From JADKAV01 sp963732355 (lineage in GTDB: Bacteria > Actinomycetota > Actinomycetes > S36-B12 > UBA10799): a stretch of DNA of 64,000 nt. Every line of letters starts with the position of its first letter. Position 1 is the first letter of the stretch. The notes under the pieces were generated by a model that worked only from the letters and a program-made list of their open reading frames with translations, had not been told where the DNA came from and searched no databases. Below are positions 33,836 to 42,991 of the stretch, piece after piece. The stretch is from NCBI GenBank assembly GCA_963732355.1, contig CAVSZD010000006.1, forward strand, positions 310,001 to 374,000, read 5' to 3'. Made by a program: the position numbers and the translations under genes.

Positions 33836-34771
33836 TCAAGCCGACGGGACTGACTGGGCGTCGGGACCCCTGATCAGGGCCAGCGAGACCAGCCCGCCCA
33901 CCACACACGCACCGACCGTGTAGAGGACTCTGAGCCCATCCATGGACAACGTGTCGTCGACGCTGCCGGTACTCACCAGGAACACCACCATGGGTGTCAT
34001 GAACGTAACCTGCAGCACGTAGTTCTTCTCCGTCAGGTAGGCGAACATCAAGGCCATGCAGATCGCCGCGAACAGCACCTGCGCCGGACGCGGCAGCGGT
34101 GACAAGGCAGCGGCCACCACCGCACCCGCGATGGTCCCCACGACGCGCTGTCTGTTCTTGACCAATGAGTCGATGGCATAGGGCCGCAGCACAATGGCCA
34201 GGGTCATTACGAGCCAGTACGACTTGGGCCACTGGTAGTGGACGGCCACAGCAGTCGTCGCACCGCAGGCAACTGCCATGACCAACGCGTGCCGTACGGC
34301 CACGTCGAACGGCACGGGCGCGCGGTCGATGTGGACCTTCAGAAGTCCCACGACCAGGATCGCGAAAGCACTGACCGCGAGCATTACCAGGGCCACTGTG
34401 ATCGGCTGGTTCTTCGGCGGATCGAGACCCAGCACCGCGGCGACGATGGGCCCCGCCCCGTAGACCCCGGCGCTGAAGCGGCTCAAGAGCCCGGCGGCCA
34501 GGCACACCACAACAACCACCGTCACGACGGCCACGGGGTTCCCGTACGAGGCGCTGGCCAGGGCTCCAGTGAGGGCAAGGCTGACCGACAGAACGACGGA
34601 CTGGCGCGTGGAGCAGTACGGGACGAAGGTCACGCACAGCAGGCCCATGACCGCTGGCAGGATCGCCCGGCCACCCACGATCAGGCCTGCCGCAATCAGG
34701 GGGACGAGCACCACGACCGTGATCTTCAGCCCGGTCAGCAGGGCCTTCTTCGGGGGCGGGAACGCACTCAT
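33836..34771 (-). CDS. FUSC-like membrane protein
   Basis: A 311-aa protein with about 10 hydrophobic segments in two similar halves. The second half contains YWLVMTLAIVLRPYAIDSLVKNRQRVVGTIAGAV, the signature of the FUSC/aromatic-acid exporter family (fusaric-acid-resistance like). It lacks the large soluble domain of full-length AaeB. A toxic-acid efflux role is suggested by family only. CACAGT 8 bases before the ATG is a possible leaderless promoter. It may be co-transcribed with yaaA. Confidence 0.82.
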   Translation of the reverse strand: MSAFPPPKKALLTGLKITVVVLVPLIAAGLIVGGRAILPAVMGLLCVTFVPYCSTRQSVVLSVSLALTGALASASYGNPVAVVTVVVVVCLAAGLLSRFSAGVYGAGPIVAAVLGLDPPKNQPITVALVMLAVSAFAILVVGLLKVHIDRAPVPFDVAVRHALVMAVACGATTAVAVHYQWPKSYWLVMTLAIVLRPYAIDSLVKNRQRVVGTIAGAVVAAALSPLPRPAQVLFAAICMALMFAYLTEKNYVLQVTFMTPMVVFLVSTGSVDDTLSMDGLRVLYTVGACVVGGLVSLALIRGPDAQSVPSA

Positions 34772-34833
34772 CGCCCCTCACTGTGCCACTTCCACGTCCC
34801 TGTCGTACGGCGGCGGCAGCTAACCTGTCTGCG

Positions 34834-36048
34834 TTACTGCGAACCGAACAGTGGGCCCACACTCTGGCTCTGCTGGACGCTCTTGTCCGCCGAACTCGTG
34901 GCCACCAGCGTGATCTGGTGGGACTTGCCGTCGCATGGCACATCGGGGACGTTGGCCGTGCCGCTGGTGGGCAGGCCCGCCTGCATTCCGGGGTTCTGTC
35001 CGTCGATCTCGAAGGCCACGGTCTCAGCGTCGGTGGTCGCGTAGGTGGCCTTGACCTTGACGGTCTGGCCCTGACAACCGGGCGCGGTCAACTTGAAGGA
35101 GTCGATCACCGGCTTGGTCCCACCCCCGGACGGGATGGTCTTGATCGAGTGCACAACCGAGGCCTGCTTGCCGTCCTGCGCTGTTACGACCAGCCCGATC
35201 TTCTGAGTGCCTTCAGAGCACGGAACCTGGACCGACGTGGAACCGCTGGCGGGCAGATCCTTGGCAGCCACGCCTCCGTCGAGAGTGACCTCGGCCCTCT
35301 TGGCGCCAGTGCTCTGCCATGCCACCTGCACCTCGACATCGCTGGCGTCACAATGCACCGAACTCGCAACTGAGAACGACGTGATCACCGGTACCGCAGC
35401 CCCGCTGACCGACTGCGTGGCCTGCGTGCTCTGGTCAGCGGAGTTCGTGGCCACCAACGTGATCTGGTGCGACTTGCCGTCACAGGGGACGTCCGGGATG
35501 TTCGCAGCCCCGGACGTCTCAAACCCGGCCTGCGCACCTGGCGCCTGCCCGTCCACCTCGAACGAGACCGCGCTGGCGTTACTTGTGGAGTACTGCGCGC
35601 TGACCGTGAGCGTGGAACCTTCGCACTGCCCAGCGGCAACAGTGAAGGAGTTGATGCTCGGCAAGGCCACCGGTTGCGCCTTGATCGTCTTGATCCGGTG
35701 GGTGTCCGTTGCCGTCTCCCCCGTGGGACCGGTCGCCGTGAGCATCACCTCGTGGCTGCCGTTCTTGCACGGCACGGTGACGGTGGCAGAGCCGCTGGGC
35801 TCAAGGTCCTTGGACACCTCCGCCCCGTCCAGAGACAGTGCGGCGGACTGTGCGCCCTGCGTCTTCCACTTCACCTCGACCGGCACTTCCGAGCCCGCGC
35901 AGTGGACATCGGACTTCATCGAGAGTTCGGTAATGGTGGGCGCGGTGGGAGCTGAAGGTGACGGGGACGTAGCGTCCGAGCCCGACCCTGAGGAACAACC
36001 CGCCAGAAGAAGTGCGGCCACACCGGCCGTCAGCAAAGTCTTTCGCAC
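34834..36048 (-). CDS. Secreted lipoprotein with four alternating Ig-like modules
   Basis: A 404-aa lipoprotein. The signal peptide ends in LLAGC (lipidated cysteine near residue 18), followed by a Ser/Thr/Pro linker. Four modules of about 90 aa alternate A-B-A-B. A modules start with a xxVHC segment and VEVxWxSTG, and B modules contain CxGxTLxVxAxYxTxxAxxVxFEVDGQxPG and end in PCDGKSHQITLVATxSAD. Each module has a cysteine pair. Function is unknown; a wall-associated binding or spacer role is likely. It begins at GTG with TAGGCT 6 bases upstream. Confidence 0.85.
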   Translation of the reverse strand: MRKTLLTAGVAALLLAGCSSGSGSDATSPSPSAPTAPTITELSMKSDVHCAGSEVPVEVKWKTQGAQSAALSLDGAEVSKDLEPSGSATVTVPCKNGSHEVMLTATGPTGETATDTHRIKTIKAQPVALPSINSFTVAAGQCEGSTLTVSAQYSTSNASAVSFEVDGQAPGAQAGFETSGAANIPDVPCDGKSHQITLVATNSADQSTQATQSVSGAAVPVITSFSVASSVHCDASDVEVQVAWQSTGAKRAEVTLDGGVAAKDLPASGSTSVQVPCSEGTQKIGLVVTAQDGKQASVVHSIKTIPSGGGTKPVIDSFKLTAPGCQGQTVKVKATYATTDAETVAFEIDGQNPGMQAGLPTSGTANVPDVPCDGKSHQITLVATSSADKSVQQSQSVGPLFGSQ

Positions 36049-36054
36049 CGCCCG

Positions 36055-36060
36055 AGCCTA
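36055..36060 (-). promoter_or_regulatory. Leaderless -10 hexamer for the modular lipoprotein
   Basis: TAGGCT on the minus strand ends 6 bases before the GTG at 36048. Confidence 0.5.
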
Positions 36061-36103
36061 GGGCTGCCCAGCTGGTGAGGCCGGACACCACGCCGGAACC
36101 GGA

Positions 36104-36688
36104 TCAGCCCGGAAACCCTGATCGCAGCGCCTCGACGATCAACAGAGCGCCGAACAGGAAGAACAGGATGGCAGCGCCGTACTTGACTGCCTTCTCGGGC
36201 AGAGCCTTGCCGAGCAGCGCTCCGACACCGATGGCCAGGGCGTCGGCTGCGACCATGCCGACCGTCGACCCGACCCAGGTGCCGAACCAATCGTTGTTCG
36301 TCGCCAGCGTGATCGTGGCCAGCATCGTCTTGTCGCCGAGTTCGGCCAGGAAGAACGCCACACCGACGGCCAGCAGTGCCGATCCGCTGCTGCGTTTGGC
36401 ACGGGCCTCGTCCTCCTCGGTCAGCTCGTCACCGCGCAGGGTCCACAAACCGAAACCGACGAACGCGAGCCCGGCCAGCAGGTTGATGAACCCGAGCGGC
36501 AAAGCCGTCCCGACCGCAAGACCGATACCCACGGAGAACAGGTGGACAACGGCTGTCGCAATAGTGATCCCACCCAGCACGGTCCAGAACCGGTAACGGG
36601 TAGCGAACGTCATCGCCATCAACTGGGACTTGTCGCCCAGTTCAGCCACGAAGATGATCCCGAAGCTGAGCAGGAATGCTTCTAACAC
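36104..36688 (-). CDS. GDT1/TMEM165-family divalent cation transporter
   Basis: A 194-aa membrane protein with six hydrophobic segments in two halves. Each half has the family motif: ELGDKSQLM near residues 16-24 and ELGDKTMLA near 106. Characterised relatives transport Mn2+ and/or Ca2+, and bacterial ones such as MneA export manganese. The gene starts at GTG one base after the response-regulator stop, so it is the third gene of a histidine kinase-regulator operon and possibly an output of that system. Confidence 0.92.
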   Translation of the reverse strand: MLEAFLLSFGIIFVAELGDKSQLMAMTFATRYRFWTVLGGITIATAVVHLFSVGIGLAVGTALPLGFINLLAGLAFVGFGLWTLRGDELTEEDEARAKRSSGSALLAVGVAFFLAELGDKTMLATITLATNNDWFGTWVGSTVGMVAADALAIGVGALLGKALPEKAVKYGAAILFFLFGALLIVEALRSGFPG

Positions 36689-36689
36689 T

Positions 36690-37313
36690 TCACGAACCGC
36701 CTTGGGTGGCCCACAAAGCGGCCTGCAACCGGTCGGTCACGCCCAGGGCGGCGTAGATGGCGGTGAGGTGGGCCTTGACGGTCTTCTCGCTGATCCCCAT
36801 TTGCCGCGCAATGAGCCGGTTCGACAGGCCGCGCGCCACGAGGTCCAAGACCTGCTTCTGCTTGTCGGTGAGGCGTTCGGGGTCGGCCTTGCGCACGGGT
36901 GCCTGACGGGCATCGATGAGAGCCCTGGCCACCCGTGGGTCCAGCGGCGAGCCACCTGTTGCCGCCGATCGGATTCCCGCCACGACCTCCGAGCCCTGGC
37001 TGTCCTTGAGCATGTAACCGACCGCCCCGGCGTCGAGTGCGTCCAGAACGCGCTGAGACTCCCCGAACGTTGTCAGCACCACCACCGCGTATTCACCGGC
37101 CGCGTTGATCTGGCGGGTTGCTTCGATCCCGCCGATCCCAGGCATCGCCAGGTCCATGAGGATCACATCGGGTTCGTTGGCGGCCACTGCGGCAACGGCG
37201 GCCTCTCCGGAATCCACCGCAGCCACGACCTCCAGATCAGCCTCGCTGGCCACCAATAGGCTCAGCCCTTCACGGACGACGGCGTGATCGTCGGCAATGA
37301 CAACCTTGATCAT
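36690..37313 (-). CDS. NarL/FixJ-type response regulator
   Basis: A 207-aa two-domain regulator. The receiver begins MIKVVIADDHAVVREGL, with the acidic pair at D8-D9, the phospho-accepting aspartate in DVILMDLAMPG near 54, and the lysine in YMLKDS near 104. The LuxR-type HTH is LTDKQKQVLDLVARGLSNRLIARQMGISEKTVKAHL near 142-177. ATG 37313 overlaps the kinase stop by ATGA. Cognate kinase is immediately upstream, and the GDT1 transporter follows. Confidence 0.95.
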   Translation of the reverse strand: MIKVVIADDHAVVREGLSLLVASEADLEVVAAVDSGEAAVAAVAANEPDVILMDLAMPGIGGIEATRQINAAGEYAVVVLTTFGESQRVLDALDAGAVGYMLKDSQGSEVVAGIRSAATGGSPLDPRVARALIDARQAPVRKADPERLTDKQKQVLDLVARGLSNRLIARQMGISEKTVKAHLTAIYAALGVTDRLQAALWATQGGS

Positions 37314-38623
37314 TCGCACTTCACCGTGACCGTCACACAAGTTCCCTCACCGGGTGTGGAGTCGACCTCCAGCACCCCGCCCATCTGGGAGGCGAGGTCT
37401 GCGATCAAAGTCAGACCCACGTGACCCGAGTCGGCTGGTGCCGGACCGAACCCACATCCATCATCGCGGACGACCATCTCGACAAGGTCGCCGCGCCTGT
37501 GCAGCGAGATCCAGACCTGCGTGGCCGCAGCGTGTTTGCTGATGTTCTGTGTCACCTCGCGTGCCATCCGATACAGAGCCTGCTGGCACTTGTCGTCAAG
37601 GGCCAGGCCCGGCTGCAGGTCGAGGTCGACCGGGCACGCAAGGGTGCCTGCCAGATCCTGCAGCGCCGCTGAGAGGCCGGCTTCACGCAGATTGGGCGGG
37701 TAGATGTCGACCAGCAGCGTCCGTAACGATCCCACGGCCTTGCGGGTGTGATCGGCCGCGCTCGCCAACTGTGTCTTGGTGGCCGGGTCCTGTGCCCCCT
37801 GGGACAAGGCCGTCAGTCCGAACGAGACCCCCGCCAAGTCCTGGACCACTCCGTCGTGCAGATCCGCGGCGATCCGGCGGCGCTCGGCGGCAGAGGAGTT
37901 CACCGCGTACAGAAGCAGTTCCTCACGGTGTTGCCGATCGCGATCCAGGCGTCGGGCCATCCGCCACGCCAGCAACAGGAGAATGAATGCCAGCACCGCG
38001 AGGGCCCCCACAATGCTGGGCGCCAGGGCCATCAACATCTTCTGAGTGGCCGAGTCGAGGAACGCCTGTCGCTGGTAGACCTCCAGCAGGTACGTGGTCC
38101 CGTCCTGCGCGGTGACGGGCAGGTAGACCTCGACGAGTTCGCCGTAATTGCGCTCGAACCGGTTCTCCGGCTTGGTCAGGTCACTGACCCCCGCGTCCAC
38201 GCCGCCCTGCTCGAGAACCTCGAGTTCATCGGCGCCGAGTTCGAAGCGCTCACCGATCAACTGGGGTTTGTCCGCGTAGACGATTGTTCCGTCCTCGCGC
38301 CACACCCGAACGGTCACGGTGGGGTCGGTCAACAAGCGCTTGCGCACCACTTCGTCCAGAGCCGCGATCGCTTCCGGGTCGCCGTCAGCTAGACCCTCAC
38401 GCAGATTCGGCTGGATCGCGAGCTGCTCTGCCTGCTGCGCAGAGATCACGGCATCACGCACCGACTCGTCGCTGGCCACGTTGCGGGCCGCCCAGAAACT
38501 GAGTGCAGCGAGCAGGCCCAGCAGCACGAACCCGGGGATCGCAAAGGCAAGAACCTCCCGGCGGACGACTCCACCCTCAGAGACCTTGGGCACCCTTTGA
38601 TTCTGCTCCTCGGCGGTGGTCAT
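37310..38623 (-). CDS. NarX-type sensor histidine kinase
   Basis: A 437-aa kinase. Two membrane helices (about 25-46 and 205-228) enclose an outer sensor domain of about 155 aa. The HisKA_3 dimerisation segment RRRIAADLHDGVVQDLAG near 253 contains the phospho-accepting histidine. The HATPase part shows REVTQNISKHAAA and the G boxes DDGCGFG and GHVGLTLI. Ligand unknown. It is first in an operon with its regulator and a cation transporter, so metal or envelope sensing is plausible. Confidence 0.95.
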   Translation of the reverse strand: MTTAEEQNQRVPKVSEGGVVRREVLAFAIPGFVLLGLLAALSFWAARNVASDESVRDAVISAQQAEQLAIQPNLREGLADGDPEAIAALDEVVRKRLLTDPTVTVRVWREDGTIVYADKPQLIGERFELGADELEVLEQGGVDAGVSDLTKPENRFERNYGELVEVYLPVTAQDGTTYLLEVYQRQAFLDSATQKMLMALAPSIVGALAVLAFILLLLAWRMARRLDRDRQHREELLLYAVNSSAAERRRIAADLHDGVVQDLAGVSFGLTALSQGAQDPATKTQLASAADHTRKAVGSLRTLLVDIYPPNLREAGLSAALQDLAGTLACPVDLDLQPGLALDDKCQQALYRMAREVTQNISKHAAATQVWISLHRRGDLVEMVVRDDGCGFGPAPADSGHVGLTLIADLASQMGGVLEVDSTPGEGTCVTVTVKCE

Positions 38624-38678
38624 GTCGCTGTGCGCCGGGGCAACTGCTCAGCGCCTGGACTGCCGCGCACAAGCAGAG

Positions 38679-38709
38679 GTGGGCGCCCCGTTTCGTACGA
38701 GGCGCCCAC
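38679..38709 (-). terminator. Hairpin after the frameshifted secreted-protein gene
   Basis: GTGGGCGCC at 38679-38687 pairs with GGCGCCCAC at 38701-38709 around a 13-base loop. It begins 12 bases beyond the minus-strand stop at 38721 and separates the gene from the kinase operon. Confidence 0.6.
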
Positions 38710-38720
38710 TTGGCTGGCTT

Positions 38721-39457
38721 TCAGTCGTCGGTCGAGCAGGACTCGCCGCCAGAGACGCGTTCGGCGCTTGCGGTCAGTTTGCCCTGACCCTTGGCTTTCG
38801 CCTTGACGGAGAACGAACCACTGCGTCCCTTGGTCTTCGCAGTGCCGGAGGCGATCTTCTTGTCGCCCCGCTTCATCTCGTAACGCCACTTCTGGCCCTT
38901 GACGTTCGAGTCCACCTCGAGTTCGGCGATGCGGAACACCGCGCTGCGCTTGACCTTGAGCTTGATGTCAGAGCCCGCCGAACAGGTGCCGTCGAACGTC
39001 TCCCGGTCGCGCTTGCCGCCCTTGTCATCACCAGGGCCATCGTCGTCGCCGGCTGTCTCGGGTCGTCGCCGACACCCACGTTGACGGTTGAGTCGCAAGT
39101 CTGGTCGGCGTTGGTGGCCACACCCTTGAAGGCGTCGGTGGCGGAGCCGGAGGTCTTCACCTCGACGCTGAACGAACCACTGGGCGCGGTTGTCGTGCGC
39201 GTGCCGGCGCTCAGCACGCCGTTGGGGCCGGTGAGCGTGTAGTCCCAGTCCTGGCCGACGACGTTCGAGTCGACCTCGAATTCGACTTCCACGCCACCGT
39301 CGCGTTCTTTGACTTTCAGTTCCCAGCGCGCCGACGAGGAGCACTGGCCCTCGCTGGATACCTCGACACGGTCGTCGCCGCTCTTGGCCAGGGCGGGGCT
39401 CAGGGGGATTGCTAGGGCTAGGCCGGCGGTTCCGGCGATGAGGGTCTTCGTGAGCAT
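38721..39457 (-). pseudogene. Secreted two-repeat protein split by a frameshift
   Basis: ATG 39457, preceded by AAAGGAGG, opens a signal peptide (MLTKTLIAGTAGLALAIP) and a first repeat of about 100 aa up to CDSTVNVG. The reading frame then has to shift at the CCC run on the minus strand (39060-39062) to continue into a second repeat ending GGESCSTDD. The repeats share GxCSxxx...LKVK...VDSNVxGQxWxY and the SGSFSVxxK block, so they were one protein of about 245 aa. A single missing C explains the break. It could be a real mutation, a sequencing error or phase variation. Confidence 0.8.
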
Positions 39458-39521
39458 GTTTCCTCCTTTGTCACGACCACACTCGCGCAGGCGCAACCGG
39501 GCTCACAAGAGGACCTTGGTC

Positions 39522-39995
39522 TTAAGACCCCTGGTTCAACACCGCGTATCCCACGGACAGCGACGTGGCCACGCACAGCCACGCGATGTAGGGCAACATC
39601 GCCAGGCCCGCCCACAGGTTGTACCGGAATGCGACAACAACCATTGGGACGGTGAAGGCTGCCGCCAGACCCAGCGCGATGGCAGCGCCCGGTAGTGCTT
39701 GCTGGACATAGAAGAGATTGGCCCACGCCAGTGCGGCGATCACACTTGCGGCGAAGAAGCCGGTCCACAAGCCACGAAGGCCCGGGCTGGCGTTGAGGGC
39801 CACCAGCGTGCCCACCACCGCGAGCATGCCGAAGTTGTAGGGCCAGGCGAGGCCGAATACGACGTCGGGCGGCTGCCACGCGGGGCGGTCCAACGAGTTG
39901 TACCAGGAACTGCCCGAGGAAACCCACAAGCCGGACCCGACGACGTAGGCCGCGAGGATGGCGAGGTTCACGCCGACAAGCACTGCCTTGCTCAT
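39522..39995 (-). CDS. tspO: TspO/MBR-family tryptophan-rich sensory protein
   Basis: A 157-aa protein with five hydrophobic segments. The motif WYNSLDRPAWQPPDVVFGLAW near residue 29 is characteristic of TspO. Bacterial TspO binds and helps degrade or transport porphyrins, and affects stress responses. The start is the ATG at 39995, with CAACCT 7 bases upstream. The genes on both sides are unrelated, so it is probably monocistronic. Later tryptophans (LWTGFF, ALAWANLFYV, NLWAGL) fit the family. Confidence 0.92.
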   Translation of the reverse strand: MSKAVLVGVNLAILAAYVVGSGLWVSSGSSWYNSLDRPAWQPPDVVFGLAWPYNFGMLAVVGTLVALNASPGLRGLWTGFFAASVIAALAWANLFYVQQALPGAAIALGLAAAFTVPMVVVAFRYNLWAGLAMLPYIAWLCVATSLSVGYAVLNQGS

Positions 39996-40085
39996 GCCCT
40001 CAAGGTTGTCCACATCCCTCCCGTTCGACAAATCGGGAATGTCAGACCCGCCACCTACGGTCGAGAGGACAGATTGGAGCGGGGG

Positions 40086-40736
40086 ATGTTCAACTACCCA
40101 GTGCCGCGTGGCAGGCACGCACTTTCGTCGGCGGGTTACGCCGTCATCGACCTCGAGACCACGGGCTTCCAGGCCGACGGACCCGACCGGATCGTCGAGA
40201 TCGCCATTGTCAGGATCGACGCGTCCGGTCGGCACCAGGGAACCTTCGAGACCCTCATCGAGCCAGGCCGCTCGCCCGGACCTTCGAGGGTTCACGGGAT
40301 CACCGCCGACATGCTGCGGCGCGCGCCCACATTCGGCGAAGTCGCGGGGTCGGTTCTTGCCTGGCTGTCCGGCGTCGTCGTGGTCGCGCACAACGCTGCC
40401 TTCGAAGATGCATTCCTGAGCGCGGAGTTCGCCAGGGCTGGGCACCGTGTGCCGTCGATTCCCGCCCTGGACACACTACGTGTGGCACAGGCTTGCGTGC
40501 CGACTCCTAACCACAAGCTGGCCACTGTGTGCCAGTGGGCCGGAGTCGAGGTCGTTGGTGCGCACACCGCACTTGGCGACGCACTGGCCACCTCGCAGAT
40601 GCTGCCCAAGCTGATGAGCCGGGCAGGGCCTGCGCCTGGGTGGCGTGACGGGTTGCCCGTCATACGGGCACAAATGGGCGCTCGGTACCTGCCTCGCGAG
40701 CATGCGAGCCGAACTACCCTGGAAGTAGCCGGATGA
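40086..40736 (+). CDS. DEDDh 3'-5' exonuclease (DnaQ/epsilon-like)
   Basis: A 216-aa exonuclease. Exo I is AVIDLETTGF near residue 19 (D and E), Exo II is VVVAHNAAFEDAFL near 97 (acidic residue displaced to ED), and Exo III is GAHTALGDALAT near 158, with His and Asp. These proofreading-type domains remove nucleotides from DNA or RNA 3' ends. Length suits a stand-alone exonuclease and not a DinG fusion. GGGGG precedes the ATG at 40086. The P-type ATPase gene follows directly. Confidence 0.9.
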   Translation: MFNYPVPRGRHALSSAGYAVIDLETTGFQADGPDRIVEIAIVRIDASGRHQGTFETLIEPGRSPGPSRVHGITADMLRRAPTFGEVAGSVLAWLSGVVVVAHNAAFEDAFLSAEFARAGHRVPSIPALDTLRVAQACVPTPNHKLATVCQWAGVEVVGAHTALGDALATSQMLPKLMSRAGPAPGWRDGLPVIRAQMGARYLPREHASRTTLEVAG

Positions 40737-40746
40737 GGTGAAGGCC

Positions 40747-42987
40747 ATGCGCAGACCGGGCAGCGTTCTCCTGGCCGTCTCCGTGGTGCTGTTGATCGTG
40801 GGGGCGGTGATCGAGTCCGTCCGGCAACCGGCTTGGGCCCTGGTCGGTGTCCTGGGTGCACTTGTCGCGCTGGTCAACGTCTGGCGCGGACTTCGAGCCC
40901 GCCGCGGTGGGGTGGATGTCCTGGCACTTCTGGCGATCGTGGGCACCCTCGCCACCGGAGAGTACTTCGCGGCCGCGATCCTCACCGTGATGGTCGGGAC
41001 CGGCCAGTACCTCGAGGAGCGCGCACAGGCTCGCGCCGAGCGGGAGCTGAACCTGCTGGCAAAGCGCGCGCCGAGGATCGCCCGCCGAATCGTTGGCGAC
41101 GAGGTGCTGCAGATCGATGTCGACGAGGTGAGCGTCGGGGATGTGCTGATGCTGGCCTCGGGCGACATAGTCCCCGTGGACGGCCGCTTGTCGCAGTCCG
41201 GGACGTTCGACGAGTCCGTCCTGACCGGTGAGGCACTGCCGGTCGAGCACCCTGCCGGCGACATGATCCGCAGCGGGACTGTCAACTCCGGGCACCCCAC
41301 CACGATGCTGGCCACAGCAGTCGCGGCGCAAAGCACCTACGCAGGGGTGATCCGGTTGGTGAGTTCAGCCCAGGCCAGAGCCGCGCCCTTCGTGCGACTG
41401 GCTGACCGGCTGGCGTTCTGGTTCGTCCCGGTCTCCCTGTTGATTGCGGGCCTGGCGTGGTGGTTCACCGGGACGGCCACAGCGGCGGTCGCGGTTCTGG
41501 TGGTGGCCACTCCATGCCCGCTCTTGCTGGCCGTGCCGATCGCCATCATCGGCGGCGTCTCGCAGTGCGCGAAGCGAGGAGTCGTCGTCAAGGGCGGGGC
41601 GTCGTTGGAGCAACTCGCTGCGGGCGAGGTCCTGCTGTTCGACAAGACCGGGACTCTGACTATCGGGCGTCCTGAAGTCGTGCACACTGCTTTGGCACCC
41701 GGTGCGGACGCCACGGAGGTACTACGCCTGGCTGCCAGCCTTGACCAGATGTCACCACATGTGCTGGCCACCGCAGTCGTCAACGCCGCCCGACAGCGCC
41801 ACCTCGATTTGAGCATGCCCACCGACGTCCAGGAGATCCATGGACAAGGTGTGGTCGGCACGGTGGACGGGCGTGCAGTGCGCATCGGGCGGGCGGCGTG
41901 GATTCTTGGCGATGACGAGCCCGGCTGGGCGCATCGGGCCAGACGCCGCGCTGACCTCGACGGTTCGCTCATCGCCTTCGTCGGCATCGACGGCTGTCCC
42001 ATAGCAGCGATGCTGTTCGCTGACCGGATCCGCCCGGACGCACCGGGCATGGTCCGGGCCCTACGAGCAGACGGCATGAAGCGCATAGTGCTGGTCAGCG
42101 GCGACCGCGCCGACCTCGCGGAATCCATTGGCCGCATCGTGGGCGTCGACGCTGTTTGGGCCGACCAGTCACCTGCCGACAAGGTGGGTGTGGTTGAGGA
42201 GGAATCCGGTAGGGGTCCAACGATCATGGTGGGCGACGGCATCAATGACGCCCCCGCACTGGCTGCGGCATCGGTGGGGGTCGCCCTCGCAGCACGTGGC
42301 GCGACAGCGTCGTCGGAAGCAGCAGATGTGGTGCTCACCGTCGACCGCATCGAGCGGCTCGGACAAGCCGTACGGGTTGCCCGAGCGGCGCACCGGACCG
42401 CGACCCAGGCAGCGTGGATCGGCATGTCGTTGTGCTTCATCGCGATGGGAGCCGCAGCGTTCGGGTGGCTCGCCCCCGCAGCCGGCGCCTTGTTGCAGGA
42501 AGGAATCGACGTGGTCGCCATCGCCTGGGCCCTGCGAGTCGGCCTGCTGAGGCCACGGGGGACACGTCGCATAATGGCGGCCGACGCCGAGATCCTGGCG
42601 CGTCTGGCCGAGGACCATCGCCAGACCTTGGGTCTGGTGGAGCGAGTCCGCGATGTGGCTGATGAGCTCGAGGATGAAGGCTCACTGACCCCCACGGAAG
42701 GACTACTCGAGGCGATCGACAACGTGCTGGTTCCACACGAGCGCCAGGAGGAGGCCGAGCTGGTTCCGGCGCTGATCCGCATCACCGGAAATGCCGAAGC
42801 TGTCGGCGCCCTGACCCGAAGCCACGCTGAGATCGAGCACCATGTCGCCGCGCTGCACCGGCTGCTTCAGGACCCCGACGATCAGACCGTGATAGATGTG
42901 CGGCGAACGCTGTACAGCCTCTACGGGGTGCTGCGACTGCACAATGCGCTCGAGGAGGAGAGTGCGTTCGCCCTGATCGAGGATTGA
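40747..42987 (+). CDS. P1B-5-type heavy-metal ATPase with C-terminal hemerythrin-like domain
   Basis: A 746-aa metal pump. The TGEALPVE actuator motif is near residue 160, the ion-site TPC at residues 255-257, phosphorylation DKTGTLT at 299, and the hinge GDGINDAPALAAAS near 497. TPC defines subgroup P1B-5. Residues about 610-746 form a hemerythrin-like four-helix domain (VPHERQEEAEL, SHAEIEHHVA and RLHNALEEES supply His/Glu ligands), as in characterised Ni/Fe-linked P1B-5 pumps. ATG 40747 is favoured by GAGGTG. GTG 40738 is the alternative. Iron, nickel or cobalt export is likely. Confidence 0.92.
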   Translation: MRRPGSVLLAVSVVLLIVGAVIESVRQPAWALVGVLGALVALVNVWRGLRARRGGVDVLALLAIVGTLATGEYFAAAILTVMVGTGQYLEERAQARAERELNLLAKRAPRIARRIVGDEVLQIDVDEVSVGDVLMLASGDIVPVDGRLSQSGTFDESVLTGEALPVEHPAGDMIRSGTVNSGHPTTMLATAVAAQSTYAGVIRLVSSAQARAAPFVRLADRLAFWFVPVSLLIAGLAWWFTGTATAAVAVLVVATPCPLLLAVPIAIIGGVSQCAKRGVVVKGGASLEQLAAGEVLLFDKTGTLTIGRPEVVHTALAPGADATEVLRLAASLDQMSPHVLATAVVNAARQRHLDLSMPTDVQEIHGQGVVGTVDGRAVRIGRAAWILGDDEPGWAHRARRRADLDGSLIAFVGIDGCPIAAMLFADRIRPDAPGMVRALRADGMKRIVLVSGDRADLAESIGRIVGVDAVWADQSPADKVGVVEEESGRGPTIMVGDGINDAPALAAASVGVALAARGATASSEAADVVLTVDRIERLGQAVRVARAAHRTATQAAWIGMSLCFIAMGAAAFGWLAPAAGALLQEGIDVVAIAWALRVGLLRPRGTRRIMAADAEILARLAEDHRQTLGLVERVRDVADELEDEGSLTPTEGLLEAIDNVLVPHERQEEAELVPALIRITGNAEAVGALTRSHAEIEHHVAALHRLLQDPDDQTVIDVRRTLYSLYGVLRLHNALEEESAFALIED

Positions 42988-42991
42988 GCAA

